Source: Lyticum sinuosum (lineage in GTDB: Bacteria > Pseudomonadota > Alphaproteobacteria > Rickettsiales > Midichloriaceae). From it: DNA of 64,000 nt. Position numbers and translations under genes: made by a program. The notes under the pieces are model-generated. The model was not told the DNA's origin, searched no databases, and was given only the letters and a program-made list of their open reading frames with translations. Each line of letters opens with the position of its first letter. The stretch's first letter is position 1. The DNA is taken from positions 412,984-476,983 of the forward strand of contig NZ_JARGYU010000001.1 of the NCBI RefSeq assembly GCF_034471385.1. The letters run 5' to 3'. Of the stretch, positions 38,775-48,725 are shown one piece after another.

Positions 38775-38923
38775 TTGCATCCGGTGATTTTGGATTGAAA
38801 GTTCAAGAACCTTTTATATTAACAGAAAAACAAAAAGAAGCTTGTAAACGTCTTATTAGACGTAGTACATCAAGATCTGCGGAAGTATGGTTCTTCTAGA
38901 TGTTCTACTGATACTCAATACAC
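38775..38923 (+). pseudogene. Fragment of rplP (L16), duplicated and decayed
   Basis: On the plus strand this stretch encodes GDFGLKVQEPFILTEKQKEA and CKRLIRRSTSRSAEVW before a stop. It matches rplP bases 22156-22300 (minus strand) with 7 substitutions over 145 positions and one 4-nt insertion that shifts the frame. There is no start codon of its own and the 5' and 3' parts of rplP are missing. The fragment is directly followed by a 12-bp tandem duplication (38913-38936). It can only be a non-functional copy, so close to the parent that the event looks recent. Confidence 0.93.
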
Positions 38924-38936
38924 AACTCAATACACA
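38913..38936. repeat. 12-bp tandem duplication at the rplP-fragment edge
   Basis: ACTCAATACACA occurs twice in a row (38913-38924, 38925-38936). It sits exactly where the rplP similarity ends, which suggests slippage or repair at the junction. Confidence 0.9.
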
Positions 38937-38963
38937 GAAATATAAAAATAACGTTATATTAAT

Positions 38964-40442
38964 TTATTTTTCTTTATTATCATTATTTTTTGAATTTTGA
39001 TATTCAAATTCTTTTGATAAGGCAACAACAGCGAAAAACCAAATTACCATAATAACCAGAAATATTACAAACATTCCTGGAGTTAAGCTTAATAGATCAG
39101 ATCCAACTATAAGCATTAATGAAATTTGTTGTATAAATGCTCCGCTTGATTTTCCTAAACGAGCCCCTACGACATCAGCAGCAGCCTTTCCTTTAGTTTT
39201 TAGATCAGGATCTAGTGGAATATATGCCATTTCTTTAGTAGGATCAAAGAATGCGTATTTAACTCCTTTACTAAAAACATTTTGTACTCCACCACTAAAT
39301 ACTGCTATATATAAAGCTGTAAAACCCATTGCTGATAAGAATGGAGTCATTTGTGTTTGAAATATCATAAAGATGAAAAATACACTTCCAGTAACGAAAA
39401 TAATTATTGGAGTGAATAAAGCTGCGTATTTCCATGATATTACACGTAATAAATAAGTACCAGAAAGCATCGCTATAGCTGATATAATACCGGTCCATAT
39501 TTGAACGCTACCCATATAACTACCGTAAGAATTTCCATCAGGAAATTGCATATTCATTGATTTTTTCCAAATCCCTTCTACAAGATTAATTGATGTTCCA
39601 TAACATAGAAGAAGTAATGTAATTAAAAGTATAGACTTAGATGAAGCTATATATTTTAAGCTTTCAATAAAGCCCATTTTAATTTTCTTTTTCCCTGTAT
39701 CTTTTTTTGCAGTGTCATTTATAACATCAGCTCCAACTATACGTTGTAAATTCCATAAGCAATATGATAAACCTATTCCTGCAAATAAAATGGAAAGTGT
39801 AATATAATTTAATGTTTTATCCCAGCTTCCTGAAGCTACATTAGCATCTGAGAAGAATTTCCCTAATTGTCCAGCTAATATTAATCCAGCTTGAGCAACA
39901 AATCCAAATAATGGATAAAATCTTTTTGCTTCATTAAGAGAAGTTATTTGGTTTGCCATTTGCCAAAAAAGAAGGGATAACATAATACTACCCCATAACT
40001 CAGACAATATATAAAATAAAGAGAAAGACCAGCCTCCAATCATTGTTAAGAAATATTTTAAAAAAGGCAATGATTTCTGCAAATTAGAAACATCAAAGTG
40101 AATACTGGTATAATTTGGATAAAGAAATAATGCAAAAATGCAAAAAAATCCTATAAAAAACCAGTTTATAACATGAAAAAGTGCTATTCTACTCATCATA
40201 TCCACTATTTTAGCATAGATTAGCATAAATATAACTGCAGAAGGTAAAACACCATAAAGTTTAATTGCACTTAGCAATTCAGCACCCATATGTGAAATAA
40301 CAAGGGAATCTTTAGAAGCTCTCAATATACTGTATACATATACAACTATGAGCATCATCATAGCAGTGTATATAAATTTGGGAAATTCTTGTTTTTCTAT
40401 TGGAATTAACTTTTTTATTTTACTTTCACTTTTATTTTCCAT
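38964..40442 (-). CDS. tlc: ATP/ADP translocase (nucleotide transport protein, Tlc family)
   Basis: A 492-residue membrane protein with about 12 hydrophobic segments. The N-terminus (IEKQEFPKFIYTAMMMLIVV, then YSILRASKDSLVI) is the signature of Tlc carriers of Rickettsiales, Chlamydiae and plastids. The conserved FFDPTKEMAYIPLD and KGKAAADVVGARLGKS segments lie near the C-terminus. Tlc exchanges host ATP for bacterial ADP, or imports nucleotides, depending on the paralogue; which one cannot be told here. It is a strong sign of intracellular life. Confidence 0.96.
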   Translation of the reverse strand: MENKSESKIKKLIPIEKQEFPKFIYTAMMMLIVVYVYSILRASKDSLVISHMGAELLSAIKLYGVLPSAVIFMLIYAKIVDMMSRIALFHVINWFFIGFFCIFALFLYPNYTSIHFDVSNLQKSLPFLKYFLTMIGGWSFSLFYILSELWGSIMLSLLFWQMANQITSLNEAKRFYPLFGFVAQAGLILAGQLGKFFSDANVASGSWDKTLNYITLSILFAGIGLSYCLWNLQRIVGADVINDTAKKDTGKKKIKMGFIESLKYIASSKSILLITLLLLCYGTSINLVEGIWKKSMNMQFPDGNSYGSYMGSVQIWTGIISAIAMLSGTYLLRVISWKYAALFTPIIIFVTGSVFFIFMIFQTQMTPFLSAMGFTALYIAVFSGGVQNVFSKGVKYAFFDPTKEMAYIPLDPDLKTKGKAAADVVGARLGKSSGAFIQQISLMLIVGSDLLSLTPGMFVIFLVIMVIWFFAVVALSKEFEYQNSKNNDNKEK

Positions 40443-40482
40443 AAAATTTTAATTATTGTATTAATAATTAGAAATTCTTATT

Positions 40483-40501
40483 ATATAGCGAACAGCTATA
40501 T
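40483..40501. repeat. 7-bp hairpin upstream of tlc
   Basis: ATATAGC-GAACA-GCTATAT forms a short stem with a GAACA loop, 41 nt before the tlc start and about 150 nt past the upstream membrane-protein gene. There is no T-run on the minus strand, so it could be a 5' UTR hairpin of tlc rather than a terminator. Confidence 0.3.
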
Positions 40502-40650
40502 TTTATACAAATTAAAAAAATAATAAATAATTTTTATTTTATTATTTTAAGTTGTAAATAAGATTCTAAACTAAATCTTTTATTTGTATATCACATAATA
40601 ATTAAAAATCAAAATTAATTAATTTTGAAGTTAATTATTAATTAATAGGA

Positions 40651-42399
40651 TTATTTTATATGAATAATATTATCTTCTTCTATTAAAATTTTTATATATG
40701 GAAAATGAATATTAGAATTTTTATAGAATGGATAAATACATATTGTGGAAATAAATGATGTAAGAATTATAATAGTATAAAAATATTCTTTGATAGTTTG
40801 TTTTAATGGCAATATCATAAGAAAAGTAAAAATACTTATATTAAGTAATAAATAAATTATAGATTGTATTGTTTCATCACCTCCCTTCATTCTACCACTA
40901 AGAAGACATAAACTTACTAATGCAATAATAATTGTACTAAGAGAGAAAAAAGTAAAAGAATAGTATTGGTTACTCTGATTAATTAATATGTATAAAAGGT
41001 ATAAAAGAAATGGGAATAGTAAAAAAATGCTACACTTACTTATTAAAGTGAAAATTCTTGCTTGAATTACATCACATCTCATATGCATATTTCCTATTTG
41101 ACATGAGCTCCAAAACACATCAGACATTGCTAAAATCCTAGATATAATACCAATCCAAAATTCACTTAATGGTATGTAAAAATTCTCTTTTTTTATAATA
41201 AATCCTATAATAGATTTATGGCTACTAGGAATTAAGGAAAACCCATAACAAGCCCATGCAAATAAAAGAAATAATATTAATGCGAAAATAAACATAAACC
41301 AACATTTACTATTTTTAACTTCTTGTTTTGAAGATAAAAAGTGAGAGTGAAAATTTTTATTATCATAATTTTTATCTTCACTACTTAAGTTAGTAAACAT
41401 TGATTTTAGAAAAAATATATAATTTTGAATCCTTATTTCATTATTTTTCCTTATAAAATTCTGATCTATATAGATTTTTTGATTGATAATAAAAAATCCT
41501 CTCATAAGTGAAATACTTATAATTGTAGAAATTGCCAAGAGAAATAAAGACATTATTCCTGCAGAAAAAAAAGATATAACAGCAATTAATGCTAGTATTA
41601 ATGAATAAGAAAAGTTTTCTATTGATGATATAACATCAGAATATAAGTATATTTTTGTATATTTAATGATTATATAAATAAATATAATATCAATGGTCAA
41701 AACAAAATTAACTGAAGAAAAGATACCAGAATTCTCAAGTATAGTAGGATTTATACTATAAAATAAAATAAACAATGAAGATATAAATTGTTTTTTTATT
41801 ATTTTTTTTATCAAAATTGATAAAATAATACCATTTAATATCCATAAAATATTACTTATGAATCTACTAAAAATTAATCTATTTTGATGAAGAAAAAATT
41901 TTTCACCTAACTTTAAATAGATATTGTTATACTCGTATTCTGTAAAATGATTATATAGGTTGGATCTAGATTTTATAATAAAATCTTGCATACCTATTTT
42001 ATTTTCTATATCTGTAAAATTTCTATTTAAAATCTTTTTATAATAAAGTACTACTTTTTCGCTAAGATTATTTAAAGTTATAGCTATAGCACCAGGAAAA
42101 AATTCATTTGGAATAATTAAAGGATTCACGTTAATACATATTTCATATTTATTATCAATATTATCAATGATTTTTTTATCAATTTCACAATTTTTATTAA
42201 AAATTTCAGTATATCTTTGTTTGATTTCATTTAACCATACTCTTCCAATCCCTATAGTAATCATTTCTTTATTTGTTGGCATAAATAAATAACTAAGACT
42301 TGTTATATGAATAAAAGATATTATAGTGATCATAAAAAATGTTGTTTTTTTATTTAAAATAGTAAATAAAAATTGAACTATAGAATTTAACAAATACAC
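40651..42399 (-). CDS. Polytopic membrane protein, possibly GT-C glycosyltransferase-like
   Basis: Not firmly recognised. The 582-residue protein has an N-terminal hydrophobic helix (about 20-42), a periplasmic-type domain of ~130 residues, then about ten further transmembrane segments. The stretch around residues 175-250 (FSRFISNILWILNG, KQFISSLFILFYSINP, TILENSGIFSSVNFVLTIDI) resembles the helix pattern of PMT/ArnT-type GT-C glycosyltransferases, where a sP-x-(L/I)-A motif follows an RLxS helix. I see no convincing acidic catalytic motif in the first loop. It lies upstream of tlc on the same strand, with a 208-nt gap. No signal of transfer is visible; composition matches the surroundings. 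Confidence 0.4.
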   Translation of the reverse strand: MYLLNSIVQFLFTILNKKTTFFMITIISFIHITSLSYLFMPTNKEMITIGIGRVWLNEIKQRYTEIFNKNCEIDKKIIDNIDNKYEICINVNPLIIPNEFFPGAIAITLNNLSEKVVLYYKKILNRNFTDIENKIGMQDFIIKSRSNLYNHFTEYEYNNIYLKLGEKFFLHQNRLIFSRFISNILWILNGIILSILIKKIIKKQFISSLFILFYSINPTILENSGIFSSVNFVLTIDIIFIYIIIKYTKIYLYSDVISSIENFSYSLILALIAVISFFSAGIMSLFLLAISTIISISLMRGFFIINQKIYIDQNFIRKNNEIRIQNYIFFLKSMFTNLSSEDKNYDNKNFHSHFLSSKQEVKNSKCWFMFIFALILFLLFAWACYGFSLIPSSHKSIIGFIIKKENFYIPLSEFWIGIISRILAMSDVFWSSCQIGNMHMRCDVIQARIFTLISKCSIFLLFPFLLYLLYILINQSNQYYSFTFFSLSTIIIALVSLCLLSGRMKGGDETIQSIIYLLLNISIFTFLMILPLKQTIKEYFYTIIILTSFISTICIYPFYKNSNIHFPYIKILIEEDNIIHIK

Positions 42400-42477
42400 A
42401 GAGTAATTTTTTTTTATAAAAAATAAATAATAAGTTATTTTATACTTTACTAAAAAAATTTAATATAAAAATTTAAT

Positions 42478-43173
42478 ATGACAAATCTTCAACTAAAGAG
42501 TCAAAATCACAAATCTTTTTTATGTCCAAATGATAATATTAAACGTCGTGGCTTAATGTTTGTAATTTCTGCGCCATCTGGAGCAGGGAAAACAACTTTA
42601 TCAAAAATTCTTCTAGAAACAGATAAGCATATTCATATGTCAGTATCATATACAACTAGACCTATGAGAAGTGAAGAAATAGATGGATTAGATTATCATT
42701 TTATTTCAATAGATAAATTTAAACAAATGATTGATAACGATGAATTTATTGAATATGCAAAAGTTTTTGATAATTTATATGGTACACCTAAAAAAGAAGT
42801 AGAAAGAAATATTTTATTTGGAGAAGATGTTTTATTTGATATAGATTGGCAAGGACATAGAAATTTAATATCAAGAGCTAGACAAGATGTTGTCAGTGTA
42901 TTTATATTACCTCCTAGTAAAGAAGATTTGATACATAGAATCACAAAAAGAGGTAAAGATAGTATTGATGTCATTCGTAATCGTATTGAAAGTGCGAATT
43001 GGGAAATTTGTCACTGGCATGAATATGATTATATAATTATAAATAGAGATATTGAAGAAAGCTTAACTAAAATACAATCAATATTAAGAGCAGAAAGATT
43101 ACGTAAAGAAAGAAGAATAGGACTTCCTGATTTTGTGGGAAATCTTATACAACAAGATATAGATCTATTATAA
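42478..43173 (+). CDS. gmk: Guanylate kinase
   Basis: Converts GMP to GDP. The P-loop SAPSGAGKTTLSKIL (31-45), the GMP-binding SVSYTTRPMRSEEIDGLDYHF and the lid segment RGKDSIDVIRNRI are intact. An N-terminal extension of about 25 residues precedes the family start at RGLMFVISAPSG; an alternative start at the internal ATG (Met27) would give the usual ~205 residues. The gene is divergent from the membrane-protein gene at 40.6 kb. Confidence 0.96.
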   Translation: MTNLQLKSQNHKSFLCPNDNIKRRGLMFVISAPSGAGKTTLSKILLETDKHIHMSVSYTTRPMRSEEIDGLDYHFISIDKFKQMIDNDEFIEYAKVFDNLYGTPKKEVERNILFGEDVLFDIDWQGHRNLISRARQDVVSVFILPPSKEDLIHRITKRGKDSIDVIRNRIESANWEICHWHEYDYIIINRDIEESLTKIQSILRAERLRKERRIGLPDFVGNLIQQDIDLL

Positions 43174-43391
43174 AAATATAAAATTTTTAATTAAACATTA
43201 AATTTGAAAAAATATATATATGAATAGATATTATTAGTTATAATAATATCTTAATTTTATTAAACTTATCAAACTTTTAATATTTATTCGCTTCTATAAA
43301 ATTTTCTCAATTATTATAAAATAATAATTTTAACACAACTAAAAATATATGTTAAAATTATTATAAATTGTATAAAACATCTTATAATACA

Positions 43392-44399
43392 ATGTATACT
43401 TTGAGAGAAAAAAATTTTTATTCTTCTTTAGAATCATATAATTTTAGTAAAAATGATTCAATAAAAACACTACATACATGGACAATTATTTTACTTGTGG
43501 CAATAATTATTATTTCTTTATTGCTTGAAATTATAGTTGAAATACCAAGTTCAAATTCATTAATTTTCACAACAAAAAATGAATCTGAAAATAATTATTT
43601 AAATTATAGTAATGATTATAATAATTCTATTAATGCTACAATTAATATTACTAATGTTATAAATAAAGATGGAAAAACTATCATAGTTGGAGAAATACTA
43701 GTTAGTAGTATACCTCAATACTTACTAGATGATCATGGAAATTCACAACATACCATAAAAGTTACTAGTAATAGTTTTATTAATCCTCAAAATATTGTAG
43801 ATAATGGGACACGTAGTTCTTCATTTTTATTTTCTACTTTTTTAAGTGATAAAAATTTTTATCAAAAAATCGGATTCATACATAATCTAAAGGCTAAAAC
43901 TCTGATTAATAAATCCTCCTTACAATATAAACGTAAAATTCCTGTTATACAGGAAGTTTTTTATAAAGGTCCTTCAGGAGGAGAAATGACTATCTTAAAA
44001 GATGAAATAAATAATTATTATAAAATTATTTATAATATAAAGTTTAGCTTTATTATTTTAAGTATAATGATTTTTCTCGCTAAATTATTAATGATTACAT
44101 CAATAGTTATATCTTTTTGTGGAATATATCTTAATTATTCAATAAAAAAAAGCATATACATAAAATCTATATACCAAGAAAAAATGTTAAGATTGAAAAA
44201 TAATAGTTATTTTCATTTTTGGACAATAATGATGCCACTTTTTATATTTTCTGTTGATAATGCTCCTCCAGAAGGAAGAGAACTCTTTTATCAGATATTA
44301 GATTGGAATATTGTATATGTTTTCTCAATTATAGGAATAATTATATCTATAATAGATTTCTTATTATTTATTACTTATTTATTAATCTTTAAAAAATAA
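43392..44399 (+). CDS. Unrecognised membrane protein with 1+3 transmembrane layout
   Basis: No confident family. The frame could start at a TTG (43368) but the ATG at 43392 is more likely, giving 335 residues. One transmembrane helix (about 29-50) is followed by a soluble, Asn/Ser-rich domain of ~165 residues and three helices near the C-terminus. This 1+3 layout, with a GETIVVG-like strand (GKTIIVGEILVSS) after the first helix, is like that of the TMEM43 family, but the resemblance is topological and weak. It stands alone between gmk and the convergent typA. Confidence 0.5.
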   Translation: MYTLREKNFYSSLESYNFSKNDSIKTLHTWTIILLVAIIIISLLLEIIVEIPSSNSLIFTTKNESENNYLNYSNDYNNSINATINITNVINKDGKTIIVGEILVSSIPQYLLDDHGNSQHTIKVTSNSFINPQNIVDNGTRSSSFLFSTFLSDKNFYQKIGFIHNLKAKTLINKSSLQYKRKIPVIQEVFYKGPSGGEMTILKDEINNYYKIIYNIKFSFIILSIMIFLAKLLMITSIVISFCGIYLNYSIKKSIYIKSIYQEKMLRLKNNSYFHFWTIMMPLFIFSVDNAPPEGRELFYQILDWNIVYVFSIIGIIISIIDFLLFITYLLIFKK

Positions 44400-44429
44400 T
44401 TTATATTTTTTAATATTTTAATAAAATAT

Positions 44430-46229
44430 TTATTTTCTTTTACGTTTATTAGGATCAAGATGTATTTTACGTAATCTTAATGATTTAGGTGTAACTTCAA
44501 CTATTTCATCATCTTGAATATAAGATAACATTTCTTCTAAAGTTAATGATTTTATAGGTGTTAATTTAATATTTTCATCTGATCCAGCTGCTCTTATATT
44601 CGTAAGCTGCTTAGAACGAACAACGTTAACATCTAAATCATTATCACGATTGTGCTCACCAATAATCATTCCTTGGTAAACTTTAGTATTTGGGCTAATA
44701 AACATAGCACCTCTTTCTTCTAGGTTGTAAAGAGAGTATGCTGTAGCTTCTCCATCTGAATTTGATATTAAGGAGCCATTCCTTCTACCAGATATTTCTC
44801 CTTTAAATATTCGATATCCAAGAAAGGATCTATTTAAAACACCAGTTCCTCTTGTGTCGTTGCGAAATTCACTTTGATAACCAATAATACAACGCGATGG
44901 TATTTCAAAAGTTAATCTTGTTTTTCCAGTACCAAGAGAACGCATATCAATCATTTCTCCTCTTCTACTTCCCAATTTTTCAATTATAATACCACTAAAT
45001 TCTTCATCAGTATCTATGATTAATTCTTCATATGGTTCTAATTTTTTACCATTATCTTCTTTAAATAGAACTTTTGGCCGAGATACAGACATTTCAAAAC
45101 CTTCACGTCTCATATTTTCAATTAATATACCTAATTGTAATTCTCCACGTCCACCTATTTCAAATTTTTCGCCATTTGAGGATACATTTAATGATATAGC
45201 AACATTGGTTTCTATTTCTTTTTCAAGACGAGAAAGTATTGTACGTGATGTTACTTTTGATCCTTCTTTTCCAGCAAAAGGTGAATCATTAACTGATATT
45301 GTGATAGACATTGTTGGAGGATCAATCTCAGTAGAAGCAATTGGTTTTTCTACTTGAAGTGAACATATTGTATCTGAAACAGATGTTATTGTAGTTCCTG
45401 CAACTGCTATAATATCTCCAGCTATTGCTGATTCTATAGGTACTCTGCTAGATCCCTGAAAACCAAATATTTTTGTTAATCTAGTCTGTTCTATAGTTTT
45501 TCCAGATAAATTCATAGTTTTTATTGAATCTCCAACTTTAATAGATCCACTGTATATTTTTCCTATTAGAAGACGCCCTACATATTGATCGGATGTTAGC
45601 ATAGTTGCTAACATTGAAAATGGAGAATCATGCTCTACTTTAGGTGGTGATACTGTATCTTTTATAGTGTCAAAAATAATATTTAAATTATCAGTCTTTT
45701 GATCAATTTCTTTTGTTGCCCATCCATCTCGTCCAGCCGCATATAATATCGGAAAATCGATTTGTGTATCATCTGCATCTAATGCTATAAATAATCCTAA
45801 TATTTCATCTATTACTTCTGAAATACGACTATCTGCTCTATCAATTTTATTTATTACAACAATTGGTTTAATTTTAGCTTTTAATGCTTTACTAACTACA
45901 AATTTAGTTTGAGGCATTACACCTTCTGATGAATCTACTAAAATTATAGCTCCGTCTACCATTGATAATATGCGTTCAACTTCTCCACCAAAATCAGCAT
46001 GCCCAGGTGTATCTATAATATTATACTTTATTCCACCAAAATTAATTGAAGTACATTTTGCAAGAATTGTTATTCCTCTTTCTTTTTCTAATGTATTATT
46101 ATCAAGATTTATTGATGCTCCAAAAACCAAACCATCACTTTGTTCATACATTTTACTTATAATAGTTGTTTTACCATGATCAACATGCGCAATAATGGCA
46201 ACATTCCTTATATTATTTTGTGAAATCAC
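44430..46229 (-). CDS. typA: GTP-binding protein TypA/BipA
   Basis: A ribosome-associated translational GTPase of 599 residues (typical ~605). G1 is AHVDHGKTT (14-22), then DTPGHADFGGEVER, NKIDRADSR, and C-terminally MRREGFEMSVSRPKVLF and the BipA-specific YQGMIIGEHNRDNDLDVNV. The start codon is GTG at 46229. BipA assists 50S assembly and growth at stress conditions in other bacteria. Confidence 0.97.
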   Translation of the reverse strand: MISQNNIRNVAIIAHVDHGKTTIISKMYEQSDGLVFGASINLDNNTLEKERGITILAKCTSINFGGIKYNIIDTPGHADFGGEVERILSMVDGAIILVDSSEGVMPQTKFVVSKALKAKIKPIVVINKIDRADSRISEVIDEILGLFIALDADDTQIDFPILYAAGRDGWATKEIDQKTDNLNIIFDTIKDTVSPPKVEHDSPFSMLATMLTSDQYVGRLLIGKIYSGSIKVGDSIKTMNLSGKTIEQTRLTKIFGFQGSSRVPIESAIAGDIIAVAGTTITSVSDTICSLQVEKPIASTEIDPPTMSITISVNDSPFAGKEGSKVTSRTILSRLEKEIETNVAISLNVSSNGEKFEIGGRGELQLGILIENMRREGFEMSVSRPKVLFKEDNGKKLEPYEELIIDTDEEFSGIIIEKLGSRRGEMIDMRSLGTGKTRLTFEIPSRCIIGYQSEFRNDTRGTGVLNRSFLGYRIFKGEISGRRNGSLISNSDGEATAYSLYNLEERGAMFISPNTKVYQGMIIGEHNRDNDLDVNVVRSKQLTNIRAAGSDENIKLTPIKSLTLEEMLSYIQDDEIVEVTPKSLRLRKIHLDPNKRKRK

Positions 46230-46387
46230 TTTTTATTTGTTAAAAGATAATTAATGCTAACAAACAATTTATAAAAATTAATGTAAATCAGCAATTATGA
46301 GTTATATTATATATCTATATTAATAAATAGTCAAAAATAATACTTAACTATATAAATAATTAATTAATAATATTAACTATTATAATA

Positions 46388-48427
46388 TTAACTATTATCT
46401 TCTTCTATTGAATTTTTTTCAGGTAAAAATCCATTTTGTTGCATTTGCCACAGTTTAAAATAATGAGTATTATTATTTTTTATGAGATTATTATGGGTTC
46501 CTTCTTCTATAATATTTCCATTCTTAAAGACAAAAATTCTATCCATATTTAAAACAGTTGATAAACGATGTGCAATTATAAGGACTGTTTTATTAGATAT
46601 AAGGTTATTAATACTCTCTTGAATTTTAGATTCTGTTGAACTATCAAGTGCTGATGTTGCTTCATCCATAATTATAATTGGAGCATTTCTTAATATTGCT
46701 CTAGCAATTATTATTCTTTGTTTTTGTCCTCCGGATAGTTGATGATTTGAGCCAGGACCTATGATAGTATCATAACCTTCTGGTAAATTCATAATAAAAG
46801 AATGAGAATGACTTCTTATAGAAGCATCAACCATTTCTTCATCTGTTGATTCATTACATCCATATTTAATATTATCTCTAACTGATCTACTAAAAAGTAC
46901 TGGTTCTTGTTGCATGATAATAACTTGTTTTCTAATAGAACTTATAGAGTGAAGCATGATATCTTGATTATCTATTGTAATATTTCCTTTATTTAAATTA
47001 TACAAACGAACTATTAGGTAAACAAAAGATGTTTTTCCACTGCCAGAAAAACCAACTAATCCAACTTTTTCTCTTCCCTTTATAGTGACATTAAGACCAG
47101 TAAATACACCATTTGGTTCTTTATGCCCAAAATGAACATCTTTAAAGACTATTTCTCCTCTTGTAATATTTATAGGTGTTTTTTTCTTATAATTCAAGAA
47201 ACTGTTAATAGAACCTTGATCTTCTTCAAAAGATTCATCAAAATTATTATCTTCACTTGAAATATCATCATTATTATTAATAGTATTAATATTTATATTT
47301 ATTTTTTCATTTATATTTGCTTTTTCTATATCTGGTGTATTAATTAATTTTTCTTCTTTATTTAAGATAGTATTTTTTATACTAGATTTTCCTCTATGTC
47401 TTATATTCTTTTTGTTATTATTTATTTGTTCTTCATTAATATCATCGGGTGTTATCGTCTCATATTTTAATATATTAATGCTTTGTTTTAATGTTCCTAT
47501 TTCTGTCATGAAATAATTTATTTCGTCACTTGCATACCATAATCCAGTCATAATACTGATTGTAGTATTAAACATGAATGCTATATTTCCAATTGTAATT
47601 TCTCCATTAGAGATTAAATTTAAAGCTGTATTAAATGTTATATAAACAAAATACATATTTAATATTCCAAGAAGTAATTTTGATTCTTCTATTTTCATAA
47701 TCGTTTTACGATACAATCTTACTTCTTGATCTTGTACTTTTTTTAAGATCTTGATTTCAGAGCTTGCACCATTACAAGTTTGAATTGCAAAATAGTTATT
47801 AATAGAATCTGATATTGATGATTGTACTTTTCCTCTTGCATATGATTGTTCCATAGCTTTTGACGCGCTTTTAGATACAAATAAAAAGAGTAATATTCCA
47901 TATAAAAGAAACCATAGCATAATTAATGTAGCTAGGTCTTTATGAATATTATATATTAAAAATATAGAAATTATTATTGATATTAATAGTGGTATGAAAT
48001 TAACCATTATAACATCAATAATAATTCTTAGACTTCTAGGAAAATCATCAACTCTATAAGAAATAATACCAAATCTTTTTCCAGAAAAGTATGTATATGG
48101 ATATTTTATAATCCAACTAAATATTTCTACACGAATATCTCCTTCAAATTTTGAGTAAAGTTTAGCATACATAAATCCTTTTGCTCTTTGAACAAGCTCA
48201 ACTAACAGCCATATAGAAAATACTACAATAATAATATTTTTATCTATATCTTTACTACTAGAAATAGTAGTAAGCTTGTCAACAACACTCCCTATTATAT
48301 AGGGCCAAAGACTATTTTGGCATAATGAAACTATGATACAAATACTAAACATAATTAAAAATGACCATTTTTGTTTAGAAACAAAAAAACTTAAACATTG
48401 CAGGATAGTCTTAGGAACATGTTTCAT
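46388..48427 (-). CDS. ABC transporter, fused permease/ATPase (MsbA/HlyB-like exporter)
   Basis: A half-size exporter: six-helix membrane domain (about 20-310), then the ATPase with Walker A VGFSGSGKTS, signature LSGGQKQRIIIARA, Walker B IIIMDEATSALDS and the H-loop IIAHRLSTV. Between the two, residues ~335-430 form a polar Asn/Asp/Glu/Ile-rich insert not present in the family. Substrate cannot be told; Rickettsiales have several such genes, thought to export lipids or peptides. Length 679 compared with the usual ~580 is explained by the insert. Confidence 0.92.
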   Translation of the reverse strand: MKHVPKTILQCLSFFVSKQKWSFLIMFSICIIVSLCQNSLWPYIIGSVVDKLTTISSSKDIDKNIIIVVFSIWLLVELVQRAKGFMYAKLYSKFEGDIRVEIFSWIIKYPYTYFSGKRFGIISYRVDDFPRSLRIIIDVIMVNFIPLLISIIISIFLIYNIHKDLATLIMLWFLLYGILLFLFVSKSASKAMEQSYARGKVQSSISDSINNYFAIQTCNGASSEIKILKKVQDQEVRLYRKTIMKIEESKLLLGILNMYFVYITFNTALNLISNGEITIGNIAFMFNTTISIMTGLWYASDEINYFMTEIGTLKQSINILKYETITPDDINEEQINNNKKNIRHRGKSSIKNTILNKEEKLINTPDIEKANINEKINININTINNNDDISSEDNNFDESFEEDQGSINSFLNYKKKTPINITRGEIVFKDVHFGHKEPNGVFTGLNVTIKGREKVGLVGFSGSGKTSFVYLIVRLYNLNKGNITIDNQDIMLHSISSIRKQVIIMQQEPVLFSRSVRDNIKYGCNESTDEEMVDASIRSHSHSFIMNLPEGYDTIIGPGSNHQLSGGQKQRIIIARAILRNAPIIIMDEATSALDSSTESKIQESINNLISNKTVLIIAHRLSTVLNMDRIFVFKNGNIIEEGTHNNLIKNNNTHYFKLWQMQQNGFLPEKNSIEEDNS

Positions 48428-48725
48428 TTTTTTATTTTAATTTATTAAATTTATTAATTTTTTAATTTAAATAGCTAATAATAAATAGCATCTTTATATT
48501 ATTATAAAGCTTATTAATATTTTTATATTAAAAAGTGAAAATTTAAGATATAATCAATTTATAAAAAAATTTATAAAAATTTTAATTTAAATTATAATTA
48601 TATACTTATATACATTCAAATCAGTTCAAATCAGTATGTAATCATGAACTTTTATTACTTATTATATATTCTGAGATAATTCAAATAGTATAATTATTAA
48701 TACATAATTTATTAATAAAAATAAG
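48428..48725. other. Spacer between rbfA and the ABC exporter
   Basis: 298 nt, AT-rich and non-coding. A 10-bp tandem duplication (TTCAAATCAG twice, 48615-48634) is the only structure. No promoter can be fixed. Confidence 0.5.
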
